This document shows, in pieces, positions 46,275 to 58,235 of a stretch of 64,000 bases of DNA; positions within the stretch are counted from its first letter, which is position 1, and each line of letters opens with the position of its first letter. Made by a program: the position numbers and the translations under genes. The notes beneath the pieces are model-generated. The model was given only the letters and a program-made list of their open reading frames with translations. It was not told where the DNA came from and searched no databases. Source of the DNA: Haemonchus contortus (taxonomy: Eukaryota; Nematoda; Chromadorea; Rhabditida; Trichostrongylidae); NCBI GenBank assembly GCA_000469685.2, contig LS997567.1, positions 14,124,594 to 14,188,593 on the forward strand. The letters run 5' to 3'.

Positions 46275-48198
46275 ATACTATCAGCTTTTTAACGAGAACG
46301 GATTACAGACCTGTGTTTATTCATTTTCACAGACTCCTTGGCGTTCCTTATATTCTCATTCTTGAGGCAGTTTTCACATGCCATGACAAGATATCATGCG
46401 CTGCTAGGCGCAGTTTTACGTCCTTATAGCAAAATTATTAGGGAAACCTTTATCATGTGGAATGAAACTCATATGCTCCTTATCATCTCTGATGATCAGA
46501 AAATAGAGCATCTGATCTCGCCTTTTATCTTCCTCCATGCTTGCCAGAACATACTTTTCCATATATCACGTCGTTCGTTTAGCCGTGAGTTTCATTACTT
46601 TCGTTGATACACTCATTTGTGATTGCCTTCGTTTTCTTTTTCCTTTGTATATAATGGTATTTTTCAGTGCATGTACTTCAGTTGGGGACTTTTGAGGGAA
46701 ACATTCGTCTATCATTTTTTGGAATGTCTCATACGGTTATCAGTGATATTTGTTTTGTTACAAAATCGAGTTGTATTTTAACATTTTTTCCCTGATTTCA
46801 AATTGTTTTGACGACTGATAGTCGCGCGTGCGGGTCCCTTGAACTAGGGTTGTCTGCTGGCAACATGAACTGATTAGAATAAAGGATTGCTATAGTAAAT
46901 GAAGAGAGCATAGTCCTGAAAAGTCTGCCTCCGCATATTTCAGACCAATGTGCGACGTGAGGGTTGTAGCGATTTTTCTGTTTGGACCACTGTCGGCGTC
47001 GTCATCAAAATGTGTAAGTGGAGTGGGACAACTTCATGCTTATTTATTCACCATGTCAGACGTTTTCACGTTTTCACGTTTTCCATGTCGACCTTTCGAG
47101 GTGATAGAAGCTGATAAGAATATTGCGCTATTATTTTGTACGTAATTAACTGAAAAAGTACTGATGTGGTGCAGTGCAAAATGGCTCGCAATCCCTAATT
47201 CGGAAACCGAACTCAGAATGGGAACATGCCTATTCTGAGCTTTCTGCTAGTCTGAGTCGCTGAATTGGTACCAGATCCTATGGAAAGTAGACATCGGTTG
47301 GCCTCCACAGTCAATTATGTAGGTCATATACACATTCAAACCTCACTGATGTCCTAAGTGAAAGTCGGATGCAAGAGAACGTCGCGCATTGGACCGGCTA
47401 GTGCCAAATATTTCTCGGTCAGTTCTATGGGATAATCTCTAACGAAAAGAGCTACTTCTGAATTCCTCCCAGGAATATGTTGCATAGTGAGTGAATGGAA
47501 TATGAAGTTATTATTATAGACGGAATTCGGCTCTTATCCTGTCTTGAAGATACACTGCCCGTGATTAAAAATTAATATATGTCTCGAAATGGTCTCATCT
47601 TTCACAGTGAATAATGAACAGTGAGACGAACATTTGCTTCGATATTCTCGATGGAAAGTTGATCCAATTAATAATCTTCAGGGACACTGGAGGACAACTG
47701 ACTTCTGTTTCTCAAACCCCATTTCGATCAACAAGCCTTATCAAGTTCGTAAAATACGAAACAATGGAATCTAGAAATACCGTACGACTATGAGAAGAAC
47801 GAAGTCATTGGGAAAGTGACCTAAAGGAATTGTGACGTGCCAATTGAATATCAACACACTTCAGATGCCCTACACAGGTGAATGAGCAGCAGAGCTCCCG
47901 GGCAGCGTGCAGTTTATTTCATTTATTCATTCAGTCATTTAGATAGCTCAGGGATCGGGTCAACCTCGACCCGTAAAACAAAGTCACACATCAGAATAAG
48001 AGCCTCTCGTCTGGAACCAAAACACAACGGGTTATCAAGCAAGTTTGTGGTCATTTCCTCACAAGAACGAGCGCAGATTTGTAAAAACGAAAATTGGACA
48101 ACATTCGAGCCAACAAAAGCAAGGCTGAAAACTTAAACGACACAAAGCTGCTTGACGTGACATTCTTACATAACACATCAACTGAATGACGAGTACTA
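46275..48198. other. 3' UTR and unassigned intergenic sequence
   Basis: Follows the TSR gene. No further TSR-like exon seen. Small frames (66-89 codons) lack motifs. An AT-rich tract near 47915-47945 resembles a retrotransposon tail, but nothing recognisable is attached. Confidence 0.3.
46878..46883 (+). promoter_or_regulatory. candidate polyadenylation signal (AATAAA)
   Basis: First canonical AATAAA noticed downstream of the TSR gene's stop codon, about 600 bp after it. A closer non-canonical signal is possible, since nematodes often use variants. Confidence 0.3.
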
Positions 48199-48955
48199 TT
48201 GGGTTGTCCAGAAAGCTTCCGCCGTTTCAAAACGCCTTGGGTTCACCAGCTGTGGCACAGAAAATGAAGGACCTAATTCCATAAAGTATGTATTTGCTGA
48301 AGTCGTTTTTTTCCCAGTCCTTTTTTGTAGATTCTGTTAACATTCCTCAAAGTATGTGTGTATAGGACTCGTATAAATTGAGAACCAGAGCGTGCTTTTC
48401 GGCACCGCATGCTTTTCTTCTTCCGCAAGAACTAGAACGCGGCTGGAGCCGCAAGAACGTCCCGTGACGTTTAAGTAGACAATGCTTCAGGGGAACGTGC
48501 AGTGTTTGAGTGGTTTGCAAAGTTCAAACAGAGTGAATTTATCCCCGAAGATCGCTTACGAAGGTTATCAGGAGTTGGAAACGACCAAAGCAATATGTTA
48601 ATCGGAGTAAATAGTCGCATCAGCGCTCCTGAAGAAGGCGAAAAACTCATTGTTCAGCAAGCGGCCATCTAGGTTCTTTTGTTGGAACTTGTTATTGTCG
48701 AGCATTTTGATATTTGTGTACTCCAGAAAGCATGATATCGACTAACGAAAAGTGGGACCTGTGCAACACTGAGGAGCGGAAGCGATTGAGGAGCCTTTCC
48801 AGTAAGCTGCCACAAACCACTCGAAAGGGAAGATTTCAGGTGCGGAAGATTGCGCTGTGTTGCTGAAGAGATTGGAAGGAAATCGTTCATTGTGAGCTGT
48901 TGCCGCATAATCAAACGATACTTTACCATATACTTACAAACACTCAACCGCCCAT
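48199..48955 (+). mobile_element. mariner element, 5' part with terminal repeat (second lineage)
   Basis: A TA (48197-48198) is followed by TTGGGTTGTCCAGAAAG, a typical mariner terminus. From 48485 the frame reads NASGERAVFEWFAKFKQSEF, then PEDRLRRLSG, the mariner helix-turn-helix linker region. After breaks, VHCELLPHNQTILYHILTNT (about 48885-48950) matches the central YELLP-x-x-x-T-I block after the first catalytic aspartate. Truncated at about 48955, where the RTE begins on the opposite strand. Confidence 0.75.
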
Positions 48956-48959
48956 ATTT

Positions 48960-51450
48960 GTGGTGTCCCTGTATAGTAGAGTATGCGTAGTAGAGGACAA
49001 TACCGTTGAGTCGAATAGGTCAGCTCGTATCTTCTTGTTCGATACGACGCGCATCTTCTCTGCAGTAAATTGTTGCTCAGAGAGGCAAGACGAGAAAGAT
49101 ACTCAAGGACCCGGTGAGCGGTAGTGTGAGGCCTTCGAATGTAATGGGTGACGCATTCGCCCACCATTTTGCATGACCATTATCTTGCTTCTGTTCATCG
49201 TGAAGCCATTGGCTTTGCTGACGTCATCCACCTCCTCTACAATCTGCTGTAACTCCTCTCAGCTTTGGCTTATGAGGGCAATATCGTCAGCGGAGGGCGA
49301 ATTCACAACTTTTCATCGTCGATGATGATTTTTCTATCATACCACTTCAGTTGCTGCATCGCGTGGTTGAGTGTTGTAGTGCATGCTCCAGGAGATATCG
49401 TCATCCTGCCTGACTCCTTTCTCAGTTGGCACGCCTTGCTCTCGTTAGAAGATGCCATTGGTGGTGAATGTGTCTGTATTGCATTGATCCAAGAGGACGA
49501 CGTAGCGTGGGTCAAGACCTGCGTGGTGCATGCGTTCCAGGCAGAGTTAAGCTCCACACTGTCAAGTGCCATTGCATAGTCGAGGACTGGTTACTTGTTC
49601 TTCTTGGTCCCCTCTATAAACTGCGAGATTGTCGCGATAAGGTCCATACAACAGAACCCTTGTGAAGGCCGGCTTTTCGAATGGTTGATAGCCATCCAGT
49701 TGCCTCTCTAGAACAACCTTACTAGAAAGCTCGTGCGGTTGCAAAGAAAGCGCAGTTAAAAGGTTTTTTACTTGCTAAGAGCTTTTTACTTTCTCGAACA
49801 GAAGCGACAGACCGTATTTGACATCTTTCACTGGCCCTGAATCTTCTGAGTTTCCAGGTACTTGTTATAGCGCTTGGTGAGCTGCTTAATGACAGTGTAG
49901 GACGTCGTCGTTAGAAAGTCCGCTGAGATGCGGTCCGGTCCAGGTGCCTTTCTCGGCTTCATCTGGGACATGACGCGTTTATTTCCATATTTCTATCTTC
50001 GAGGCCATCTCCTGTGTTGGCGAAGGGATACGAGAAACTGGTATCGTCGAGCTGAAAAGGTTCGTGTAGTAGGTGACGTCAATCTTCTCAAACTTAGTTC
50101 TCTGTGTGTGCAGTCTGCCCATCGCGTCCCTCATAACCGTGATGACTGAGCGAGGGCCATTAAAGTCCTTACGGCATCACTTAAGGCTCGTTCTCGCTCT
50201 TGCCTCTTCCTTCAATAAGGTGTATTGGTGTCGCTGATCCGACTGTCTCACAGCGATGCGGCACTCTTTGTTGATCAAAAAAGCACGATCCAGTGGCGTG
50301 GATGCAAAGTTACAGTAAGTGGCAACCCGTTATAGGAGGAGTGTGCGTGCATTTCCATTGGACCTGCTCTTCAAACTTATTTTTGCTGACGCAGCCGATG
50401 CGGTCCGCTGTGTAGAAGTCCTTCTAGGGCCTGTCGTAATTTCGTGACAAGCCCTGTGCCTCCTTCTGCCACGTCTACTGAGCAGCGGTCACCTCCATGG
50501 CACTTGTGCCGTACTGCGGTAATCGTAAGAGAGGGTGTCAGAAGTGATCTCGTCTTCGAAATTTCGCTCGCAGGCGGACTTCAACCCAGCAAACCTGAGG
50601 CCGCTTTCGAAATGAAATGCGTTCACCACACTGACGTTAAGCAGACTCCACTTTCTGTTAGTGAGAACGATTTCACTGGTAGTCGTTGCGTCGGGGTTCT
50701 CCCATGTCCAACGTTGTTCCTCTTTTCTCACGAAGAAGCGGTTTCCGTGGGATAGATAGCCTTGTTCTCAAAAAACCATCAAATGTTCTCCGTTTCCTCT
50801 CGTTTCTTCGTTTTCGGGTGGCATATTGAGTGCTGTCGCTTTTTTTTCTTGTCAATGGCTGCGATGAAGTCTTCATCAACGTACATACTTGTACTGTCAA
50901 CGCTAGTTTTTCTGCATTCTCCTCTGAATCTTTTCGAGAAGCGTTTTTCACTCCGTCGGTTGCTGTTGACTTTAGGTGCGCTTGTCGATAAGTAGGCGAA
51001 GAAAGGCCAATCTCGGGCCGAATACATCGGTTAGGTTGACCAGGTGTTTGATCCGATGATGGACTAATTATCAGAGCTGGAGGGTCTTTCATCAATTTTC
51101 GCTCCTGGAACGAGCAGATAGCCGTCGTTGGTCCTCTTGATGGCTGATTCCTTGGTTTGGTTGCTCGAAGGGCAATGACCACGGAGTGGAGCTCCTTGCT
51201 GGCCTCATTCAAAACTGTGTGATCTTCCTTTGACGCAATGGCACGACATACAAATTCGTAGGCGGCAGTCTTCATGCCTCGAAGGCTTTTGGTCCTGTAC
51301 ACTGCCGCATCGGTTTTTGTATCCAGAGTCGTTCAGGTTGCTTTCGTGCATTTGAAGCTCGAGCTGCGCCGCTCCGGACCATTCTGTGTGTGTTGAAGCT
51401 GACGCCGATCTGCTAGCTAGTCCATTAAATGCACAGTTCATGATTATTTT
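48960..51450 (-). mobile_element. RTE-clade retrotransposon, endonuclease and RT (decayed)
   Basis: Minus strand, 5' to 3': LRICMSCHCV/IASKEDHTVLNEASKELHSV and VIALRATKPRN (51270-51140, endonuclease start, normally ICTYN...VIALQETK); EIGLSSPTYRQ; RWTWENPDATTTSEIVLTNR and KWSLLNVSVV (about 50710-50640, endonuclease C-terminus); after breaks, DSVELNSAWNACTTQVLTHA (about 49565), a VRQ-DDIS-like segment, LNHAMQQLKWYDRKIIIDDE (about 49365-49310), SADDIALISQS (about 49290, the catalytic ADD box), and NGFTMNRSKIMVMQNGG (about 49220-49165). Stops and frameshifts throughout; the 209-codon and 89-codon frames on this strand are parts of it. Confidence 0.8.
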
Positions 51451-52330
51451 AATGTACCCTTTTCGGATTGAAAAACGCAAGTGTTGAGGTAGAAGAGTAC
51501 ATCAGTGGCGCAGAAAGCGAAATATCCGCTTACTTCAAAGCTTTTCGAGAGTAGTGGAAGTGTAGGCTGTACGGGATCACCGTGACGGGGTTGTTACGTA
51601 AAGAGTGTTTAGACGAGATTTCATTCGCTATCGATGTGCAAAAAGATGACTACATCAAGCCAAAATGTCTAAGGCGCCTTTCTATGTCGCCATGGGTTAG
51701 CGCAGCCTCTACACAGCCGTTGAAACTCGTCCACTATGGGTATGACATTCTCACGATACAATCTCTGGCATCCTATTGTGCTTCATCCAGGACGTTTTCC
51801 GACCTTATAAAGGCAGATATGTAATAAAGGGGAGCTTCCAGTTCATAATACAGAGAAATTACAGAAACCAATTTCATCGTAAACTGTGCCTTTAAGGCGG
51901 CGATTACCCCCCACTGTACGCCGGATTTTCTTCAGTTTCGCCCCTTCGCCACTCCGGGACCAGTGTTTGGATAAACGCACTAATATAGTACATTCGAGAG
52001 AATTCCAAACATTATTTCTTCCAGATGGGAAATCATACTTGAAAGTGCCGACCAATTATTCAGAATTTCAGAATATTTTACAAAAACAAGATCTTGCAAC
52101 ATCTCGGTTAACTTTTGCGCTGGATCATTATCATTTTTGAGGATTTTTGATTGTCTTCTCCAACGACTAGATGCCATAGCTCTGAAACTATTTCCTTCAT
52201 AGAAAAAAATTGGACAAAACAACTGGAAACAATAAAAAATGTTTAAATTTAGTAAAATCTGCTGCTGATGAATCATTTCCGAGGAAGCCCGAGCGACATT
52301 CCTAGGATCAAGGTGGAACTCGGGTAACGG
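51451..52330. other. unassigned stretch
   Basis: No recognised element. Frames of 80-98 codons on both strands between 51582 and 52276 have no motif. Confidence 0.3.
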
Positions 52331-53089
52331 TGAATTTGCTCACATAAAATCAGCCAGTTCTGAACTGTTGACAGAATAATCATAAATTCAGGGAATCCAT
52401 CGGTAATTGATCTCTTTCGTTTTATGAGCGAATCCTGATCAAGGGATCCTATTCAAACGTCACTTCTCTGGATTTAGATGTTGTATTTCAGAAATGCTCT
52501 TGTTGCACTAATCAGTTTCTCAATGCCGATACAGGCACAAAGGCAAGAAATCTTTGCCTGGCCTATTTCTTGTAACTCAGAAAGTAAAACATTTTCAGGG
52601 AGTTCAAAAAATCACTTATAGCGTAATAAAGAGTGTTATGGAACTGCTCTCTCAACATCATTACTTTTGTCTGTCTACAGAACATATGAACAGAACAAAA
52701 ACAGAACACCAACAAAATTAAGGAAGCAAGCCATCAGATCGCTGTCAATCCGCAATCAAACGTAATTCGAAGACATTTCGAAGTTCAGTACGAGCAGGGA
52801 GATTAAATCCTCAAATGTGCTCTCATTATCCGTCACATCAGTCGATTTTGATTAATGACAGCATTACCGCGATGGTAAAAAAGCAAGATCAACAATTCTC
52901 CACCACCCAGCAGGCAGAGCAACTCCAAAGAACGTCACAAATCAGTCTAAAAAACGAAGCGGAATCCTCTTAGCTAACGCCCTTACAACGATAGATTTTT
53001 AAATGTAACAGTGTTGTCAAAAGTAAATCCGTCGGATACCACTTCTCTATGACTCTGCAAACAAGGAAATTTCAAGAAGTTGTTCTGAA
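52331..53089. repeat. scattered remnants of the ~142-bp satellite
   Basis: Isolated blocks match the satellite at 54.9-58.2 kb: ATCAGCCAGTTCTGAACTG at about 52346, CACATCAGTCGATTTTGA at about 52834, and TGACTCTGCAAACAAGG at about 53050. Sequence between them is too diverged to align by eye. Confidence 0.45.
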
Positions 53090-53358
53090 TTGATGTTTTT
53101 GTTAACTGCTGTTATTTCGCCGCAGTACGTGATCCGCAACTCTCGCAAGGGTGACGAATTATTTTATGGGACTCGAACCGGTACTTGTGCTATCCGGGCA
53201 CCGCGCTCTTATCCATTACACTACAGTGATTTCGCTTGCGCTGGCCTTCTCACTTTCTTATATGCCATAACGCATCAACACTCACACGTACAATCGGCCA
53301 ATATCAGCAGTGAACCCTTAAGCTGTAAGGCTTACTTGAAGGAACTTGTTTCGACTTG
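53090..53358 (-). mobile_element. tRNA-derived SINE, copy 1
   Basis: On the minus strand a tRNA-like head (53228-53168) has an A-box-like TAGTGTAATGGATAAGAGC and a B-box GGTTCGAGTCCC, with a GTGC/GCAC anticodon-stem pairing. About 100 bp precede it. A non-tRNA tail ends in TTAACAAAAACATC. The same head and tail occur in copy 3. A and B boxes would form the internal RNA polymerase III promoter. Confidence 0.75.
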
Positions 53359-53431
53359 ACGTTTTTGTTAACTGATGTTATTTTGTCGCAGTACGCGATG
53401 CGGAAGTCTCACAAGGTTGGCGAGTTATAAC
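53359..53431 (-). mobile_element. tRNA-derived SINE, copy 2 (tail only)
   Basis: Repeats the tail of copy 1 (GACGTTTTTGTTAACTGATG ... GTCTCACAAGGTTGGCGAG) in the same orientation, without the tRNA-like head. It is a truncated neighbour directly abutting copy 1. Confidence 0.6.
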
Positions 53432-53446
53432 AAATGGACAAAAACA

Positions 53447-53690
53447 TCCAGTCAAAACAAGTTCTATCAAGTAAAGCTTAGAGCTTAACGGTTGAGTGCT
53501 GATGTTGGACGACCGGCTCAATACGTTGCACGTGTGAGTGCTGATACTGATATGGCATGTAAGCCATTAAGAAAGCGAGCATAAGCGGGGTCTCGGTAGT
53601 GTGATGGATAAGAGCATGCTTCCCTTATAGCACAAGTACGGGTTCGAGTATCGTCCGAGGTCGATGTTTTGTTCATAACTCGCCAAATGA
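53447..53690 (+). mobile_element. tRNA-derived SINE, copy 3
   Basis: Opposite orientation to copies 1 and 2. The head at 53591-53660 reads CTCGGTAGTGTGATGGATAA and later GGGTTCGAGTATCGTCCGAG. The first and last five bases (CTCGG and CCGAG) can pair as an acceptor stem, so the tRNA fold is still visible. The leader (TCAAGTAAAGCTTAGAGCTTAA region) matches copy 1 reverse-complemented. Confidence 0.75.
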
Positions 53691-54889
53691 AATTTCAAGA
53701 AATCTGAAGATCACATCCAGAAGACAAAGAGGTATACTCTAACTTGCTCCTGTTATATCTACACACACCTGAGAGCTGGAGAAGTAACAACAAAAAGAAA
53801 CACGGAGATTGGCTCGCTATAACACTGCAACCAAAATGACCTGAGGAACTGCAAGCAGACGAGGTGGAATCATTAAAGGAATAGTTGGAGACAAAAATGT
53901 TCTTGAAGAATCTCATCCAAGAAGGATGAAGCTAAGGGTAGGAAAAAGGACGCTTTTGAGGCGGAAGCGGTTGAGATATGGAGTGATTGGGGCCGCAAAC
54001 TCGACCCAGCCGACGTACAAATTCAAAATCGGACGAATTTTCACGGCGTTGTAGAGGCGTAGAGGTTTCACCATGCCAAGTTATCGTGCGCTCCTCTAGA
54101 CTTGACCGCTCGCCTAACTCATCTTCTGTCACGGATTAAACTTGTATGTGTACAACAACACGGCGCGACTCACAGATTCACCTCAAACTTGGGTGACTGA
54201 ATGAAAATAACTTGAACAAAAACTCGAGTAAAAATAAAAGGATAACAGTAGTTCGCAACACGGAAAGGAAACTTTAATGCAGGAATTGATGAAGTAGTCG
54301 GGTTTTGGCGCGATTCTTAGCCCAGACCGAAATTCACAATCGATTCCGCACGCTATTCGTAGATTCTGAAGGACATGCATCTTCTACGGAAGAGTTTTGT
54401 CTTTGCATGATATGGCTAAAATAGTATTGTAGATCACTATAACAAGATCTTGAGAACAAAAAACTTTCTGCGAACCTGCACAGAGCTGCGGTCGCTTTCA
54501 CGACATATCATCAGCGCAAGGCGTACAAGCCTCCCGCTGCAGTTTTTGTCCAACCGCTTACTGTAATGCTTTCTTGGAGTTTTTCCTTCGGAAACGTCAA
54601 TTTCTGCGTTTTCTTCGCCACTTTAGCCCTATTCTAGAATGCCACTTCTTAGCCATTCAAGAGTGGATATTTTAAAATTATCACGATCTGTGCCCCAAAT
54701 TATGCTCCCGTGGAAATTTTCGTTGTTGACAGAATGAGCCTATCGAAGAACGCGTAAGGTAAAAATTCTCTACCACAGTACACTCAGAAAAAATCGGAGA
54801 AACTTCATAAATATCCAAGCAAACAATGTGGGCTATTCCATTTTGCTGCAATTACTTCACACAGCTTTTGCTTGTTGGCAAAATAACCC
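53691..54889. other. unassigned stretch
   Basis: No recognised gene or repeat. Frames of 62-73 codons on the minus strand have no motif. Confidence 0.3.
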
Positions 54890-55194
54890 CAAAAGGAGAA
54901 AGGGCAAGGGTGTCAGTTCTTTGTCACATCGCAAACACGAGAAATCCAGCGTATCTTGAAAACTGCATCTGGCAAATGAGATAAAATTCCATAGTATGAT
55001 CTCGTATCCCATCTCATAATAATCCCATAGTATGATATCAGTCAATTTTGACTACGGACGGAATAGGAAAAAAACCCATGGGTAGAAGTTCTGAACACTT
55101 CGCAAAGAATTGACCTCGGCTAGTCTCAAAAATCACATTTAGCAAATGAGGTGAATTCTCTTCGTATGGTCTTGTCATATCAGCCGATTTTACT

Positions 55195-55480
55195 TATTTA
55201 TTTATTGTACACGCTGAGGTGCGCTACAGTAACAAACAAGAAAACCGAACTAATTATGAACGTAAACAGCAAAAGGACAACAAAGAACGCACAATAAAAA
55301 ACACCATACCCACAAAAGGGTATTCTACAGGCTTGACACCCTAGAAATCCTGTATGCCTAACAAGGTCAGGGGGTCTACCTTCCTCAATTTCTTTTTGGG
55401 CGCATTGGTATTCGGCGCCTTTTGCAGGTCTACTGGTAGCAGCTAAAGCTATCTCGCTCTACGGGAAAAAGCGAGTGAGA
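55195..55480 (-). mobile_element. CR1-A 3' end, severely truncated
   Basis: On the minus strand it ends AATAAATAAATAAG and matches the 3' UTR of the CR1-A element at 5516-5770 (shared GAAATCCTGTA, TTCGGCGCCTTTTGCAGGTC and GAGGTGCGCTACAGTAAC-type blocks). It interrupts one satellite unit. 5' truncation is normal for non-LTR insertion. Confidence 0.7.
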
Positions 55481-56404
55481 TACCCTAATACGATAACTAG
55501 TTTAGAAGGTAAACATAATACTACAAAAAAGAAACTCATTGGTGCGAGCTTTCTTGCACTTTGATCTATCTCATTTCAAAAACCACATTAAGCAAACGAG
55601 ATAAAAACACTCAGTAAGATCCGATCATATCAACCAATTTCGACTGTGGGCAGGATACGCCCAAGACATGAATTGCATTGCTAGAAGTTTTTTGACACTT
55701 CGCAAATAAGGGATTCTAACAAATTTCAAAAGTCGCTCTTAGCAATGGAGATGGAATTCCGCAGTATGCTCTTGCCATACCAATGAGTGTTGACTTTTGA
55801 AAGAATACGCCAAAGACATGCAACCCATGGGTATAGATTTTTTAACTCCGCAAATAAGGGACTTTAGCCAGTCTCAAAAGTCACATTTAGCATACCAGGC
55901 GCAATCCCATAGTGTGGTCTCGTCATACCAGCAGATTTCTGCCCTGTACAGGAAACGATAGACGAGAAACCCATTGGTATAACTTCCCATTACTCTACAA
56001 ACGAATCCTTATTTAGCAAAAGAGATAAAATCCTGCACTATGATTTTGCCATAACAGTCAGTAATTACTTTCAGCAGAAAACGCCAAAGACATGAAACCC
56101 ATGAGTATAGGTTCTTGGACACTCCGCATATAAAGGACTTCAACCAGTCTCAATAGCAAATGAGGTGAAATCTCGTAATATGGTCTCGTCATATGGTCAG
56201 TTTTGACTATGGGCAGAAGACGACAGACAAGAAACCAGAGGGTATGAGTTTCCTCATACTCTGCTATCAAGATAAATCCATTCGATTCTAAAAACCACAT
56301 CTAGCAAATGAGATAAAAACACTGAGTAGGTCTTGTTTTATCAGCCAGTTCTGACTGTGTACAGAAAACGGTAGACAATAATCATTTTACACTGCAAACG
56401 AAAT

Positions 56405-57040
56405 CCACGGATCTCCATCACTGAGGGTCCTTTCTCACTGGAGGATCCCAGCCGGTTAGCGACGAGGCTGCGTAGGGCGTCTCCAGGTGGCGGATAGTTG
56501 AATTGATCGCCGACAAAGGCGCAAGTACTTGTTCAGAGACGCAGGTGGATTCGGGGGATGGACTCCATGATTCTGCTGTGCTGGTCAATATACCTTCTGT
56601 TTCTCACAGGACACATATTATACACATACGTATATCCAAACGTGTGTCGAGAGTCTGTGGGTGCAGTGGGTATCCTGCCCATCGATTCGGCTCAAAGCTC
56701 TGAGTGACTGGGAAGTATCTGGGAGGCGATTCGGGGCCCTTCCCAAAAACAAAGCCCCTAATTCAATTTTCGGGATAGCCTGGCTGGCTCCCACAGTCAA
56801 CCCAGACTCCACGTCAGAGCATGGCAAGCTACACGTTAGGTATCAATCGCCAAAAACAGTAACGCAAATAGGCCTCAATCCCATGAACCTGGAAGAGCCC
56901 CCCATGCGGCAGCGTTGGGTAGTACCGCTCAGGAGAAGCTGCTGAAATCTCGGAGCCAAATAGGCCGCCCAAAAGAAGAAAGACTATGATGGCAACCTGT
57001 ACTTTCGATGCACGAACGCTTGCATCGAATCGATCCGCAA
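56405..57040 (+). mobile_element. RTE retrotransposon 5' end inserted in satellite
   Basis: GC-richer block within the AT-rich satellite. Near its end the plus strand reads RPPKRRKTMMATCTFDARTL followed by ASNRSANNEL, closely resembling the N-terminus of RTE endonuclease ORFs (MVATCTFNARTLAS type). The upstream ~570 bp would be the element's 5' UTR. Sequence returns to satellite about 50 bp after this start, so only the 5' end is present. Confidence 0.65.
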
Positions 57041-58235
57041 ATAATGAACTTCGGCCAGTCTAAAAAATTCCATTTACAAATGAGGTGAAATCCCTTAATA
57101 TGATCTCGCCATAATAGTTAGTATTGAGTTTTGACAGAATACGCCAAAAACAAGGAACCATTGGTATGAGTTTTCTATCATCTTGCGAATGAGGAACTGC
57201 AGATTACAAAAATCACATTCAGCAGTGGAGATAAAATAACGCAGTGTGGTCTCATCATACCAGTCAGTACTAACTTTTCGTAGATCACGCAAATACATGA
57301 CACCCGTGGATATAACTCTTCTATCACTCTGCGAATGAGGAACTCCGAATCTCAATAATCACATAAAGCAAATGGGCAAATTATCAGCCAATTTTGAATG
57401 TGACCGGAAAACGACTGACAGTAAACCTACTAGTATAGTTCTCTTTCATTCTGCAAAAAGATAAATCCATCGGATTCTGAAGACCGTATTTAGCAAATGA
57501 GATTAAAATCTCGTAAGATGAGGTCATATCAGGCAATTTCAACTGTAGGAAGAATACGCCAAAGACAAGAAACCCCTGAGTATAAGTTCTTTATCATCCT
57601 ACAAACAAGGAACTTCGACGAATCACCAAAGCCATGGTCACAGAAGTGATAAAATCTTATAGTTTGACATAGTCATATTAGTCGATTTTGAATGGTATAA
57701 GTTTTTCATAACTTTGCGGGCAAAAAATCTAGCAGATTCCAAAAATCACATCCAGCAAAAAATATGAAAATCCATAGTAAGATCTTTACAGCATTCTGTG
57801 GAAGAGGAATTCCAGCGATCCTCAAAAATCTTATTTAACAAAAGAAATGAAGACGCATAGTTTGACCTCGTCATATCAGTCAATACTGACTTTTGACAGA
57901 GTTCAAAAAACAGGAAGCATATGGGTATAAATCTTTTATCACTTTACAAATTGGAAACTTCAACGAATCACAAAAATTACACACAGCAAAAGACGGGATA
58001 TCGTATAGCATGATATCGCCATATCATTCGATTTTGACGGCGAACAGACTAAGACAAAGATATGAAACACATGAGTATAAATTTTTTACCACTCCACCTG
58101 AAGGAGCTTCTGCGAAACACAAAAATCAGATTTGTCAAAAGAAATGGCGTCCCATAGTGTGGTCTTCGCTATACATATTGACTTCGAGCAGTACATGACA
58201 GAGACAGGAAACCCATGGATATATTTCACCTGCGG

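Larger units (their letters stand above)
54890..58235. repeat. decayed tandem satellite, unit about 142 bp
   Basis: A recurring block (TCATATCAGTCAGTTTTGAC-like) is found at about 55037, 55176, 55626, 55770, 55922, 56047, 56188, 56336, 57108, 57251, 57385, 57526, 57668, 57868, 58016 and 58170. Spacing is mostly 134-154 bp. Other shared blocks in each unit are GAAACCCATGGGTATA, a CACTCTGCAAA-like block, CAAAAATCACATTTAGCAAA and ACGCCAAAGACA. The two large gaps correspond to a CR1 tail (55195-55480) and an RTE 5' end (56405-57040). Unit-to-unit divergence is high, so this is an old array. Confidence 0.85.

Noticed and set aside
46948..47145. 65-codon frame with a hydrophobic N-terminus after the TSR gene, considered as a secreted peptide.
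   Set aside because: No cysteine pattern, conserved motif or splice context supports it.
50673..51302. 209-codon minus-strand frame as a new gene.
   Set aside because: It contains ordered remnants of RTE endonuclease (VIALRATK, EIGLSSPT) and flows into the RT remnants downstream.
54890..58235. Regularly spaced repeats considered as a CRISPR-like array.
   Set aside because: Units are about 142 bp with no short conserved repeat separated by unique spacers, no cas-like genes are present, and the context is eukaryotic. It is a satellite.
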